The notes under the pieces were generated by a model. It was not told the DNA's origin. It made no database searches and saw nothing but the letters and a program-made list of their open reading frames with translations. Of a stretch of 64,000 nucleotides of DNA, positions 1-7,893 are shown one piece after another (within the stretch, counting starts at the first letter, position 1; each line of letters begins with the position of its first letter). The DNA is from Betaproteobacteria bacterium (lineage in GTDB: Bacteria; Pseudomonadota; Gammaproteobacteria; Burkholderiales; Burkholderiaceae_F), in assembly GCA_016861185.1 (NCBI GenBank), contig BOKW01000006.1, forward strand, positions 124,001-188,000. The letters are read 5' to 3'. The position numbers were made by a program, and so were the translations under genes.

Positions 1-354
1 ACGGGCGCTATGCGCTCTATCGAGGAGCTTTCAGTTCCCCCGCAGAAGTGTGCGTACCCGTGGTTGCCCGCTCAGTCCTAAGAGCACCAGCATTGAGCAG
101 CCGGAACCGACCCAAAGGCGACCGTCACTTCAAGGAGGATCGGGCTGTCGACGAATGCTCGCGATGGAGCGAAGTGCGGACGGCCGGCGATCACGCCGGG
201 ACTGCTCCGAAGCGGACATTGGCTGACGGCTACCGCGCCTCTGATCCCGATCAAGACACTAGTCGGGGGTCGGATTCCTGCGGCTGATTGCGGCAAGCGG
301 CCGAAGAGCGCGCATGCCGTGGGTCAACTGTCTCGTGGCATACTCGGATCCGAT
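1..354. other. leading non-coding stretch, no gene recognised
   Basis: I see no convincing gene here. The short open frames on both strands have arginine- and serine-rich translations with no recognisable domain. A CATACT hexamer at 342-347 lies only about 7 bases before the ATG at 355 and could be a -10 element for the next gene, which would then be nearly leaderless. This is a weak inference. The left part may be the tail of something outside the window. Confidence 0.3.
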
Positions 355-1098
355 ATGGAGCGCATCCCGCGTCGACTGAAACGCGACCCGATCCTCGAAG
401 CGGTCGCGGAGTGCCGTTTCCAGTCCGAGCGGACTGGAAACGCGGCTGCGATCCTACCCGGCTACTTGTATCAACAACTGCGCAGCGATTTCCCCAACCT
501 CGAGGCGCTGCGCGAATCGCAAATACCGGCGCAAGTACGAGCGAGGGATTCCGACCTTCGATACAGGCCGGTTTATCGATTGCGTGGTGGCAATACCGCG
601 ATCCTCGTCGGCGACCACAGCCTTAGCGTGACAGTCAACGAGCCTTACCCCGGTTGGGAGACGTTTAAGCCGCTCGTCACTTCGGTGTGGCGCCTCTTGG
701 AGAACAGTGGCGTAGTTGGTCCACTTGAGAGAATCTCGACCAAGTACACAAACCTAATCGAGGCTGAACTCGGGACTGACCACTTCGCTCTGACAAATTT
801 GGACATCACGGTCGGACAGCAAAGGCTAAGCAACCAACCAACGCAGCTGCAGTCAGAGTTTTCCGAGGGCCCCTTGGTAACGATCGTGCAGGCGATTGGG
901 CAAGCGACGGCAACGTCTAGCGCCGCCAAGCCGAGACATGGCCTCGTACTAGTCGTCGACACGATCTTCAAGGGTCCCTTTGATGACTTTTGGAAGCACT
1001 TTGAGGACCTGCTCGAGCAAGCGCACTCCAAAGAGAAGCAGGTCTTCTTCGAGTTGCTAACCGACGAGACGCTCCGAAAATATGAGCCCGAGTACTAG
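355..1098 (+). CDS. TIGR04255-like family protein
   Basis: A 247-residue protein of unknown function. The N-terminus (RLKRDPILEAVAECRF) has the form that opens the sporadically distributed TIGR04255 family, where a Pro-Ile-x-Glu-Ala-Val stretch is followed by a charged residue and Arg-Phe. The rest is mixed alpha/beta with no membrane segment or signal peptide. I chose ATG 355 over an upstream GTG at 319 because the family similarity begins just after it. There is no clear ribosome binding site. Codon third positions are richer in A and T than in the core genes further right, which suggests transfer. Its end overlaps the next gene by 17 bases, so the two are probably co-transcribed. The family assignment is from memory of the N-terminal motif. 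Confidence 0.6.
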   Translation: MERIPRRLKRDPILEAVAECRFQSERTGNAAAILPGYLYQQLRSDFPNLEALRESQIPAQVRARDSDLRYRPVYRLRGGNTAILVGDHSLSVTVNEPYPGWETFKPLVTSVWRLLENSGVVGPLERISTKYTNLIEAELGTDHFALTNLDITVGQQRLSNQPTQLQSEFSEGPLVTIVQAIGQATATSSAAKPRHGLVLVVDTIFKGPFDDFWKHFEDLLEQAHSKEKQVFFELLTDETLRKYEPEY

Positions 1099-1459
1099 GC
1101 TTTGGAAATCGGGCGGAACAAGCCAAACGCTGGCGCACGGGCTGTTGGCATGCCTTCCGTCATTAACGCTCCTCGGTGCTCCCAATGTGGCAAGCGCCGG
1201 CGAATACTTCGAGTTCGCCGCTGCGGTGGCCGATGAGATGGCCGACGAAGGTGCTTCCATTCTTGTCTTTGATCGGCGCGTTTTCACCACGTCGATGGAA
1301 GCCGAATCCCAATCCGCCACGTCCGAATGGGTGCTGAGTCGCGACTTCGATGATGAAGCGTTCGCCCGACTCGCCCTGTCCTTGTTGGAAAAGCAGCGGC
1401 GCCTTCCGTCCGACATGGAAGCCATCATCTCTAGCCGGCTCAGTGCGCTGTACGACTAA
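1082..1459 (+). CDS. hypothetical protein, accessory cassette gene 2
   Basis: A 125-residue protein that I do not recognise. Residues about 18-40 are hydrophobic and small-residue rich (LAHGLLACLPSLTLLGAPNV) and could be a weak signal or membrane segment. The C-terminal half is acidic and helical (SRDFDDEAFARLALSLLEKQRRLPSDMEAIIS). It starts inside the end of the TIGR04255-like gene and stops 10 bases before the next gene, so it sits in a tight co-directional string. Base composition matches the neighbours in the cassette. The start is uncertain. A short partner protein for the preceding gene is a reasonable but untested idea. Confidence 0.5.
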   Translation: MSPSTRLWKSGGTSQTLAHGLLACLPSLTLLGAPNVASAGEYFEFAAAVADEMADEGASILVFDRRVFTTSMEAESQSATSEWVLSRDFDDEAFARLALSLLEKQRRLPSDMEAIISSRLSALYD

Positions 1460-1468
1460 TGTCTGGGA

Positions 1469-2071
1469 ATGCCGCTTTCGCTTGAGGACGCTCACGTCTT
1501 TCTGCCGAAGTACCTCTCGCCGGCAGATCGTGCCGAGCTCTTTAGTGAGCTAAGTCGCCTTCCACAGACGCATTCCTACTACGGCACTGTCGAGGACGAT
1601 GCACCCTATCAGGGTGATGGGTGGTCTGCCGTCGATTTCTTCGATGTCGACGTTGGGAAACGCCGGAGGGTTCGCGCCGTCATTATCTCCAACACGTGCG
1701 ATATCGCGCCGGACAATACGCGCACGCGGCCAATGCGTGTGTGCGTTTCGCCCATCATCAGGATTAGTCGACTTGTGAATGAACTCGAGATGGCCGGCGT
1801 AGCTCCCGGCGCAATAGCAGATCACTTGGAAACGCTGCGGCGCCAAGAGATTTCGAACATGTTTTATCTTCCTGCGGGTGCCAGTCTAGAAGAAGAATCC
1901 GTGGTGATGTTCGACAATCTTCAGTCACTAGCAAACGCGACTTTTTTCGAGAACCAGCAGAAGGTCCGTCTGTTCTCTTTGAGTCAGGCAGGGTTTTGGT
2001 ACTTCCTGCTGAAACTTGCGATCCACTTTTGCAGAGCGAACGAGGGCGTAGCGAGAAAGTCAGCTGCATAG
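1469..2071 (+). CDS. hypothetical protein with ISNTCD motif, accessory cassette gene 3
   Basis: A 200-residue soluble protein of unknown function. The middle carries RAVIISNTCDIAPDN (about residues 68-82). Beta strand, Asn/Gln-Thr-Cys-Asp, then an acidic residue is a motif I have seen in uncharacterised bacterial proteins, but I cannot tie it to an activity. A long helical stretch follows (residues 95-125), and an aromatic Phe-Trp-Tyr-Phe patch lies near the C-terminus. It begins 10 bases after the preceding stop. The conserved-looking Cys-Asp pair makes an enzymatic or metal-binding role possible, but this is speculation. Confidence 0.5.
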   Translation: MPLSLEDAHVFLPKYLSPADRAELFSELSRLPQTHSYYGTVEDDAPYQGDGWSAVDFFDVDVGKRRRVRAVIISNTCDIAPDNTRTRPMRVCVSPIIRISRLVNELEMAGVAPGAIADHLETLRRQEISNMFYLPAGASLEEESVVMFDNLQSLANATFFENQQKVRLFSLSQAGFWYFLLKLAIHFCRANEGVARKSAA

Positions 2072-2112
2072 CGGTGCGGCGGGTGATGCCTACATCGATG
2101 ACAAAAGGAGCC

Positions 2113-2514
2113 ATGAACCTAGCAAAGCTCAAACAATCGATTGGAACGTGCGTTCGCTTGCGGCCGCCCGCCATTTGCCAGGCGCCCGATGGGAGGGCGC
2201 TCCAAGCCGACGACGAATGGCTTGTTGAATCAGCGAGCCACGATGGGCTTCGCTTGTACGACGTTCGCACCGACCACGTTCTCGAGCTGAACCCAGACCA
2301 TGTCCATCACTTTACGAGCGGCCAGCGCTCGATCGGTGCGCCGCCAACCGGCTTCCTGGAGCTGAACGTCCAGGTGACGTTGAGCGGCCTGCGATGCTCA
2401 ATCGAGCCAATCTTGTCTGGTGCGGCGAGGGTGTCACGCTTTAGCGTGAGCACGCGCGCGCCACTGCCAAACGAAGGTCGAGAAGGCGACGTGTGGTTTG
2501 TCGTCGATGAGTAG
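2113..2514 (+). CDS. hypothetical protein, accessory cassette gene 4
   Basis: A 133-residue protein that I do not recognise. It looks beta-rich. The N-terminus (LKQSIGTCVRLRPPA) and the following DDEWLVESASHDGLRLYDVRTDHVLEL read like a small barrel domain of SH3 type, and a second beta section lies near residues 80-130. I chose ATG 2113 because AAAAGGAG lies directly before it. The spacing is short, and ATG 2098 is an alternative. It is separated from gene 3 by 41 bases and ends the cassette. Bases 2515-2753 after it contain nothing I can identify. Confidence 0.5.
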   Translation: MNLAKLKQSIGTCVRLRPPAICQAPDGRALQADDEWLVESASHDGLRLYDVRTDHVLELNPDHVHHFTSGQRSIGAPPTGFLELNVQVTLSGLRCSIEPILSGAARVSRFSVSTRAPLPNEGREGDVWFVVDE

Positions 2515-2753
2515 CCGGAAAGGCACGATCCCCGGCCACGCCCTGCTTGACCTTGAAACCGTCCGGTTTGCGCGCGATTCTGCTCGCAGTTTCAAAAGTC
2601 TGGAGTTGGGGGAAGCTGACGTCCCGATGACTGGTCCGCATGAAGTTCTCGCTTACGCCTGAACGACCGGAAGTGGTCGGAGGCCGCCCGTCCCAACTGC
2701 GCGCACTCGGTGTCCCCAACGCCGATGACGGGCTTTGCACGCAGCGCCTTTCG

Positions 2754-3131
2754 TCAGGTGCTGATCTCCTTGAACACCTCCCGCGCTACCCGAAACCCGT
2801 CGATCGCCGCCGGCACGCCGCAGTAGATCGCGGCCTGCAGCAGGACCTCGCGGATCTCATCCTTCGTGACGCCGTTGTTGAGCGCGCCGCGCACGTGCAG
2901 CTTCAGTTCGTGCGGGCGGTTCAGCGCGGTGAGCATCGCTAGGTTCAGCAGGCTGCGCGTGCGGCGGTCGAGCCCGGGGCGGTTCCACACGTCGCCCCAG
3001 CAGTACTGCGTGACGAGCTCCTGCATCGGGCGGCTGAAGTCGTCGGCGTTCCTGATCGAGGCGTCGACGTAGTCGGCGCCGAGCACTTCGCGGCGCGTCT
3101 GCAGCCCCTTGTCGAACAGTTCCTTGTTCAC
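2754..3131 (-). CDS. pcaC: 4-carboxymuconolactone decarboxylase (PcaC-like)
   Basis: A 125-residue cytoplasmic protein that matches the whole length of 4-carboxymuconolactone decarboxylase, which converts gamma-carboxymuconolactone to beta-ketoadipate enol-lactone in protocatechuate breakdown. The diagnostic core is visible: WGDVWNRPGLDRRTRSLLNL (residues about 45-64), then LNRPHELKLHVRGALNNG and a C-terminal LLQAAIYCGVPAAIDGF. No CxxC pair of the AhpD peroxidase type is present, which favours the decarboxylase branch. No other protocatechuate gene is near, so the true substrate may differ. The gene stands alone, opposite in strand to the accessory cassette. Confidence 0.8.
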   Translation of the reverse strand: MNKELFDKGLQTRREVLGADYVDASIRNADDFSRPMQELVTQYCWGDVWNRPGLDRRTRSLLNLAMLTALNRPHELKLHVRGALNNGVTKDEIREVLLQAAIYCGVPAAIDGFRVAREVFKEIST

Positions 3132-3236
3132 TGCGGCCTCCGGTGGATGAACGGCGAGGGCGCCATTGTGCGTCGAAGCCGCGCGGGCGCGCCGTGCAGC
3201 CTGCGCCCGAACGTGCGGGCGCCGACGGCGCTTCGA

Positions 3237-5105
3237 CTACTCGCCGCGCGGCTGGAGCACCAGATCGAACACCGACGAATCGACCGCGATCCGCGACCGC
3301 AGCGATTCGTGCACGATGACGGAAACGCGGTCGCCGTAGCGGGCGAGCCGCGCGAGCAGGCGCTGCAGGTCGGCGGTGTGTTGCGCGTGCAGCGCCTCGA
3401 TGCGCAGCGTCAGCGTCGAATGCGTGTGGCGCAGCAGCCGCTCCAGCCGCGGCGCGATGCGCGCGAAGAAGCGCGCGTCGAGCGGACCCGAGAGCGCCAG
3501 ATCGAGCCGTGGCGGCCCGGGCCGCCACGCGAGCGCGACCCGGCCCGCATCGACGTAGCGCGCCGCTGCGCGCCGCAAGGCCCGCACGCGCCGCTCGAGC
3601 CGCGACGGCTCGACCGCGCCGGAGGCGAAGCGCCGGCGCACGAAGGACTGCATCGACAGCCCCGTGATCCAGTCCGAGATCACGACCGGCAGCCGGCGCG
3701 GCGCGGCAAGCGGCAGCGTGCGCAGGAAGGCGAGCCAGCGGTGCGGCCCGCCGGGCAGGATGCCCTTCGCGAGCAGCCGCAACACGATGCGCAGCTTGTC
3801 GGCCGCCGCGTACTCGCTGCGGTACACGGGCGCGCGCAGCCAGCGCAGCTTCGCGCGGATGCGCTGCGCGATGCCGCGGTCGCTCAGCAGTTGCCGGTAC
3901 ATCTGCCGGTAGGCGTCGAGCATCGCGTCGTACGGCATGCGCTTGGGAACGACGTTGGTGCCGAGCCGCGTGTTGTCGCCGTCGCCGGCGTCCTCGATCA
4001 GGCGCCCTTCCTGCTGCAGCCGGGTGTAAAGCGGCGTGCGCGGCAGCGCGGTCAGCAGCCCGACCATCGCGGCCTGGATGCCCGAGTCGAGGATGAAACG
4101 GCGCTGGCGCTCGAAGGATTCGAGCGTGTCGTCGTCGAAGCCGACGATGAAGCCGCCCAGCACGTCGATGCCGTGCGCGTAGATCGTCCGCAGCGCGCCC
4201 AGCAGGTCGGTGCCGACGTTCTGCGTCTTGCCGCTCGCCTTCAGCGTTGCTTCGTCCGGCGTCTCGATGCCGATGAAGACCCAGCCGAAGTTGGCCTCGC
4301 GCATCAGCCGCAGCAGTTCTTCGTCCCGGGCGATATTCACCGAAACCTCGGTGCCGAAGCCGAAGCGCCAGCGGTGGCGCCGCTGATACTCGGCGAGGAA
4401 GCGCAGCAGCGCCTTGGCCTGGGTGCGGTTGCCGATCAGGTTGTCGTCGACGAAGAACACCTGGCGCGCGCCCTGCGCGCGCAGCGCATCCAGTTCGCGG
4501 CCGATCTGCTCCGGACTCTTCACGCGCGGCCGCCGGCCGAACATCACGATGATGTCGCAGAAGTCGCAGCGATACGGGCAGCCGCGGGAGAACTGCAGGC
4601 TCGCGGTGTTGTACAGGTGCAGCTTCAGCAGGTCGAAGCGCGGCGTCGGCGAATCGGTCAGCGCAACGGTGCCGGTCTCGCGATAAAGTGCGCGCGGCGC
4701 GCCGGCCTCGAAGTCGCGACAGAACGCCGGCCAGACGTATTCGGCTTCGCCGGCGACCGTCGTGTCGGCCAGCGCCGCGTACTTTTCGGGGCACAGCGAT
4801 GCGTAACTGCCGCCGGCGACGACGTAGTGCCCGCGGCTGCGGTAGTACGCGAGCAGTTCCCGCTGCCGCGCAAACTGCACGCCCATGCCGCACACGCCGA
4901 CGATGTCGGCCTCCGGCGCGAGCGGTACCGGCTCGACGTTCTCGTCGACGATCGTCACATGCCAATGCGCGGGAGAAAGCGCGGCCAGCGTGGCCAGCCC
5001 CAGCGGCGGATTGAGCGCGCGTTTGCCGGGAACGATCTCGTCGATCGCGAAGCGGAAGCTCCAGAAGCTTTCGGGGAAGCGCGGGTTGATGAGAAGCATT
5101 CGCAT
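3237..5105 (-). CDS. B12-binding-domain radical SAM protein
   Basis: A 622-residue protein. The N-terminus (MRMLLINPRFPESFWSF) starts a cobalamin-binding-type Rossmann domain over roughly residues 1-140. The radical SAM domain follows with the cluster motif CPYRCDFC, cysteines 176, 180 and 183, which would hold the [4Fe-4S] cluster that cleaves S-adenosylmethionine. The region after the TIM barrel (VVPKRMPYDAMLDAYRQMYRQL) resembles the DUF4070 extension seen in this class. I chose ATG 5105 because GGGAGGG lies 7 bases upstream and translation from it opens with the conserved LLINPRFP. The substrate is unknown; relatives methylate or rearrange unactivated carbons. It is divergent from a second radical SAM gene, 221 bases away. 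Confidence 0.8.
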   Translation of the reverse strand: MRMLLINPRFPESFWSFRFAIDEIVPGKRALNPPLGLATLAALSPAHWHVTIVDENVEPVPLAPEADIVGVCGMGVQFARQRELLAYYRSRGHYVVAGGSYASLCPEKYAALADTTVAGEAEYVWPAFCRDFEAGAPRALYRETGTVALTDSPTPRFDLLKLHLYNTASLQFSRGCPYRCDFCDIIVMFGRRPRVKSPEQIGRELDALRAQGARQVFFVDDNLIGNRTQAKALLRFLAEYQRRHRWRFGFGTEVSVNIARDEELLRLMREANFGWVFIGIETPDEATLKASGKTQNVGTDLLGALRTIYAHGIDVLGGFIVGFDDDTLESFERQRRFILDSGIQAAMVGLLTALPRTPLYTRLQQEGRLIEDAGDGDNTRLGTNVVPKRMPYDAMLDAYRQMYRQLLSDRGIAQRIRAKLRWLRAPVYRSEYAAADKLRIVLRLLAKGILPGGPHRWLAFLRTLPLAAPRRLPVVISDWITGLSMQSFVRRRFASGAVEPSRLERRVRALRRAAARYVDAGRVALAWRPGPPRLDLALSGPLDARFFARIAPRLERLLRHTHSTLTLRIEALHAQHTADLQRLLARLARYGDRVSVIVHESLRSRIAVDSSVFDLVLQPRGE

Positions 5106-5326
5106 GCCGACACCCTCCCAGCAATCGGGCGACGCGGCGCAGTTTGCGCCGGCGCATCGAGCCGGGCAAATCCGTCGGCGAGCGGCGGGGTGATCCGGTC
5201 GGCCGTGCGGACCAACGCCCGGCGGCATTTGATCCGCGTCATGTCGTCGCCGGTGTCGCGATCCCACAATCCGCGCCCATCGTCGGGCCGCAGCCCCGCG
5301 GCCGCGCTTGCACCGCCGCCATCGCT

Positions 5327-6475
5327 GTGAACATCGCCGCCGCCAACTCCCCTGCGCAGCCCGTCATCGTCGGCAACCGCGTCGAACTGCAGTTGCTGAC
5401 GACCCTTCAGTGCAACCTCGCCTGCAGCTACTGCAGCCTCGGCGTCGGCGACGTGCTCGGCTCGCAGAAGCGCGCGACCTACACCGCGGCGCAGCTCGGC
5501 GACTTCGTCGACAAGCATCTCGCCGACAAGGAGATCTACATCACGCTGTACGGCGGCGAGCCGGCGATGAACCCGCGCTTCGCGCTCGAGCTGATCGACC
5601 GCTTTCCGCTGGTGCGCTTCAACATGCAGACCAACGGCACGCTGGTCGCCAAGCTGCCGGACAAGGTCCTGGCGCGCCTGGTGAACATGATGATCTCGGT
5701 CGACGGCGGCGAGGCCGTCACCGACCGCTACCGCGGCAAGGGCACCTGGAAGCGCGTGCTCGACAACGTGCGCGCGATCCGCAACTCGCGCACGCACGCG
5801 GTGCTGACCGCGCGCATGACCTGGTGGAGCGGCGAGACGTCGATCGAGGATTTCGACGAGCTGCTGACCGTGTTCGACTACGTGTACTTCCAGTTCGCGC
5901 AGGACGATCAGGCGCACCCGCCGGAGTCGGTCGCGCGCAAGAAGGCGGTGCTGAGCGAACTGGTCGAACGCTTCTTCGCGTCGAGCGACACGCTGTACCC
6001 GGTCGTGCCGCTGATGGGCACGGTGCGCAACAAGGTCGCGCCGCAGCGGATCAACGAACTGTCGGCCGGCATGACCCAGTGCCGCGTGTCGACGAACCTG
6101 CTGAACGTGATGCCCGACGGCAAGATCTATCCGTGTCCGGATATGTTGTACGACACAGATCTGCTGCAGGGCGACGTGGTCGGGAACTGGGTGCGCAAGA
6201 GCCCGCTGCAGCCCACGCCGGAGATGCCGTGCGCCGACTGCCGCGCCAACGCCTACTGCCGCGGCAACTGCATGAAGAACCTGTATCTCGCGTACGTGAA
6301 GAACGACGCGAATTGGCGCACGCGCGTGGTCGAGCCCGTCTGCGACATGATCCGCCACATGGGCGACGAGATCGACCGCTTCGATGCGCGCGCCTGGTTC
6401 GCGCGCGCCGCGCAGCCGGTGCGCAACCGGCTGCTCAATGCCGAGGTGTACGAGTTCTGCGAGGTGATGCCCTAG
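5327..6475 (+). CDS. radical SAM/SPASM domain protein
   Basis: About 382 residues. The radical SAM cluster motif CNLACSYC is near the N-terminus (cysteines 29, 33, 36), followed by LYGGEPAMNP, the usual Gly-Gly-Glu-Pro SAM-binding element. The C-terminal SPASM domain has cysteines at 252, 270, 302, 305, 311 and 315 (CADCRANAYCRGNC), able to hold auxiliary clusters. Such enzymes modify peptides or proteins or mature other enzymes. No ATG fits the fold; GTG 5327 is my choice, with a TTG at 5144 possible. No ribosome binding site is clear. The next gene, a predicted selenoprotein related to MerB, starts 18 bases downstream, so they probably share a transcript and perhaps a pathway. Confidence 0.75.
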   Translation: MNIAAANSPAQPVIVGNRVELQLLTTLQCNLACSYCSLGVGDVLGSQKRATYTAAQLGDFVDKHLADKEIYITLYGGEPAMNPRFALELIDRFPLVRFNMQTNGTLVAKLPDKVLARLVNMMISVDGGEAVTDRYRGKGTWKRVLDNVRAIRNSRTHAVLTARMTWWSGETSIEDFDELLTVFDYVYFQFAQDDQAHPPESVARKKAVLSELVERFFASSDTLYPVVPLMGTVRNKVAPQRINELSAGMTQCRVSTNLLNVMPDGKIYPCPDMLYDTDLLQGDVVGNWVRKSPLQPTPEMPCADCRANAYCRGNCMKNLYLAYVKNDANWRTRVVEPVCDMIRHMGDEIDRFDARAWFARAAQPVRNRLLNAEVYEFCEVMP

Positions 6476-6493
6476 CCCGCGCCGGGAGCTTCG

Positions 6494-7153
6494 ATGAACG
6501 CGTTCGAGCGACAGGTTCGTGCCGCCGTCATCCAGACGCTGAGAGACAGCGCACGCGCGCCATCGGCCGCGCAGCTTGCGGCAACCCTCGGCACGACACC
6601 CGCTGCGGTCTCCGCGGCGCTGCATTCGCTCGCCGACGCGCATCGGCTCGCGCTTCGGCCCGGGACCGACTCGGTCTGGATGGCGCATCCGTTCTCGGCG
6701 GTGGCGACCGATTTCGTGGTCCGCCTCGGCCAACGCCGGTGGTTTGCGAACTGCATGTGGGACGGGCTTGCGATCCTCGCGCTGCTCGGCGATGGAACGC
6801 TCGACACCCATTCGGCCGCCACCGGCGAGGCCATGCGGTTCGCGGTCGCGCGCGGCAGGGTGTTCGGCGACGGACTGGTTCACTTCCTGGTGCCGGCGCG
6901 ATCCTTCTGGGACGACATCGGCTTCACCTGAAGGAACATCCTGGCCTTCCGGTCGGAGGGCGAACTCGGCGACTGGCTGCACGCGAGGGCTTACGCGAAA
7001 GGCGCGGTTGCCGCTCCGCAGGTCGTCTACGAGCTTGGTCGCGACTGGTATGCGCGCCGGCTGGACGTCGACTGGCAGCCGGCAACCGCCGCCGAAGCGA
7101 CGGCCCTCTTTGCGCGACACGGCTTGACCGGAGATTTCTGGGCGCTTGCGTAA
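6494..7153 (+). CDS. predicted selenocysteine-containing alkylmercury lyase family protein (MerB-like), in-frame TGA at 6929-6931
   Basis: Read through one in-frame TGA, this is a 219-residue protein, close to MerB (about 212). Residues 1-60 form a helix-turn-helix-like domain. WFANCMWDGL places Cys87 and Asp90 where MerB has catalytic Cys96 and Asp99, and HSAATG matches MerB HCAATG. TGA codon 146 (after DDIGFT) falls where MerB has its second catalytic cysteine, Cys159. After the TGA the frame continues with NILAFRSEGELGDWL, the usual family continuation, to a TAA at 7151-7153, and third positions stay GC-rich. A hairpin with a GGTC loop starts 13 bases after the TGA. The likely activity is cleavage of a carbon-metal or carbon-metalloid bond. 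The alternative is a pseudogene or sequencing error changing TGC to TGA. Confidence 0.75.
6945..6960 (+). promoter_or_regulatory. putative bacterial SECIS element
   Basis: The bases CCTTCC-GGTC-GGAGGG form a 6-bp stem (one G-U pair) closing a GGTC tetraloop. The loop begins 19 bases after the TGA at 6929-6931. Bacterial SECIS hairpins bound by SelB usually carry GGU or a G at the start of the apical loop, about 16-37 bases after the UGA. The Escherichia coli fdhF element has GGUC about 18 bases after. Both loop and spacing therefore fit. The pairing was done by eye without an energy calculation. Confidence 0.6.
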
Positions 7154-7259
7154 AGAGGTGCGGCCGGCAGCGAGCAAAGGACGAGGGATGCCCGTTCGGG
7201 TGCCGCGTGAAGGCGATCGTTGTCCGTGCCCGATGCGCTCACGCGGCCGGCGCGCGCGG

Positions 7260-7799
7260 CTACAGCGCCCGCCGCACCAGGCACACCGTCGTGTCGTCCG
7301 GCACCGGCAGCACGCCGAAGCGCAGGTACCTGGCGAGCGCGAGCATCGGCAGGTTGTCGGCGAGCACGAAGCCCTCGATCGCGCGGTAGCCGTCGCGCCT
7401 GGCGCGCAGCATCAGACGACGCAGCAGCGTCGCCGCCAGTCCGGCGCCGCGCCAGTCCTCGGCGACGGTGACCGAAAACTCGCAGGTCTTCGGCTGCGCG
7501 GACGCCACGTAGCGCGCGGCGCCGACGATGTCGTAGCCGTCGTAGGCGGGCACGGTCGCCACCAGCGCGAACTCGCGCCCCGGCACCGGGCTGACGCCGC
7601 GCGCGAGCGCGTGCGGGTCCAGCTCGCGCTTGTGCTGCATGAAGCGCTGATAGCGCGACTGCGCCGACAGGCGCTCGAACGCCTGCACGATTTCTCCGGC
7701 GTCCTCGGGCCGCACCGCGCGCAGCGTGACCGTGCGGCCGTCGCGCAGCGTGGCGCGGCGGGCGCGGTAAGGGACGTGCCCGCGCCTTGCACGCGTCAT
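7260..7799 (-). CDS. GNAT family N-acetyltransferase
   Basis: A 179-residue protein with the GNAT fold, which transfers an acetyl group from acetyl-CoA to an amine. The N-terminus (LRDGRTVTLRAVRPEDAGEIVQAFERLS) resembles the acetyltransferase domain attached to Pat-type protein acetyltransferases, but no CoA-ligase-like domain is present. The acetyl-CoA-binding loop is EDWRGAGLAATLL (about residues 114-126). The substrate cannot be read from sequence; a protein lysine or small amine is possible. It converges on the MerB-like gene and ends about 107 bases from it. The fadD gene lies upstream on the same strand, 94 bases away across a hairpin. Confidence 0.75.
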   Translation of the reverse strand: MTRARRGHVPYRARRATLRDGRTVTLRAVRPEDAGEIVQAFERLSAQSRYQRFMQHKRELDPHALARGVSPVPGREFALVATVPAYDGYDIVGAARYVASAQPKTCEFSVTVAEDWRGAGLAATLLRRLMLRARRDGYRAIEGFVLADNLPMLALARYLRFGVLPVPDDTTVCLVRRAL

Positions 7800-7847
7800 C
7801 GCGATGGCCGCGCAGCGCTCGGGAGACCCCCTTCGCGCTGCGCGCTG

Positions 7848-7862
7848 TCCCCCCGAGGGGGA
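7848..7862. repeat. GC-rich hairpin in the fadD downstream gap
   Basis: TCCCCC-CCG-A-GGGGGA type inverted repeat: bases 7848-7853 pair with 7857-7862 around a three-base loop. It lies in the 94-base gap between the ends of fadD and the next gene on the minus strand. It is embedded in a longer C/T-rich motif of a kind seen repeatedly between genes in Burkholderiales. No T run follows, so it may slow decay or weaken readthrough rather than act as a classical terminator. Confidence 0.4.
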
Positions 7863-7893
7863 GCTGAGCGCCTTCGGAGCGGCCGCGCGGCGC

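Noticed and set aside
48..626. Small frames at the left edge
   Set aside because: No ribosome binding site, no recognisable domain and poor codon pattern; not reported as genes.
2857..5169. 770-residue frame on the minus strand across the radical SAM gene
   Set aside because: Its translation is a low-complexity Arg/Ala-rich sequence in an alternative frame of a clear radical SAM gene. Long antisense and shifted frames are expected in DNA this GC-rich.
6494..6931. MerB-like frame as a truncated pseudogene ending at the TGA
   Set aside because: Coding signal and family similarity continue in the same frame for 73 more residues, the stop sits exactly at the catalytic cysteine position, and a SECIS-like hairpin is at the right distance. 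A random nonsense mutation is less likely, though not excluded.
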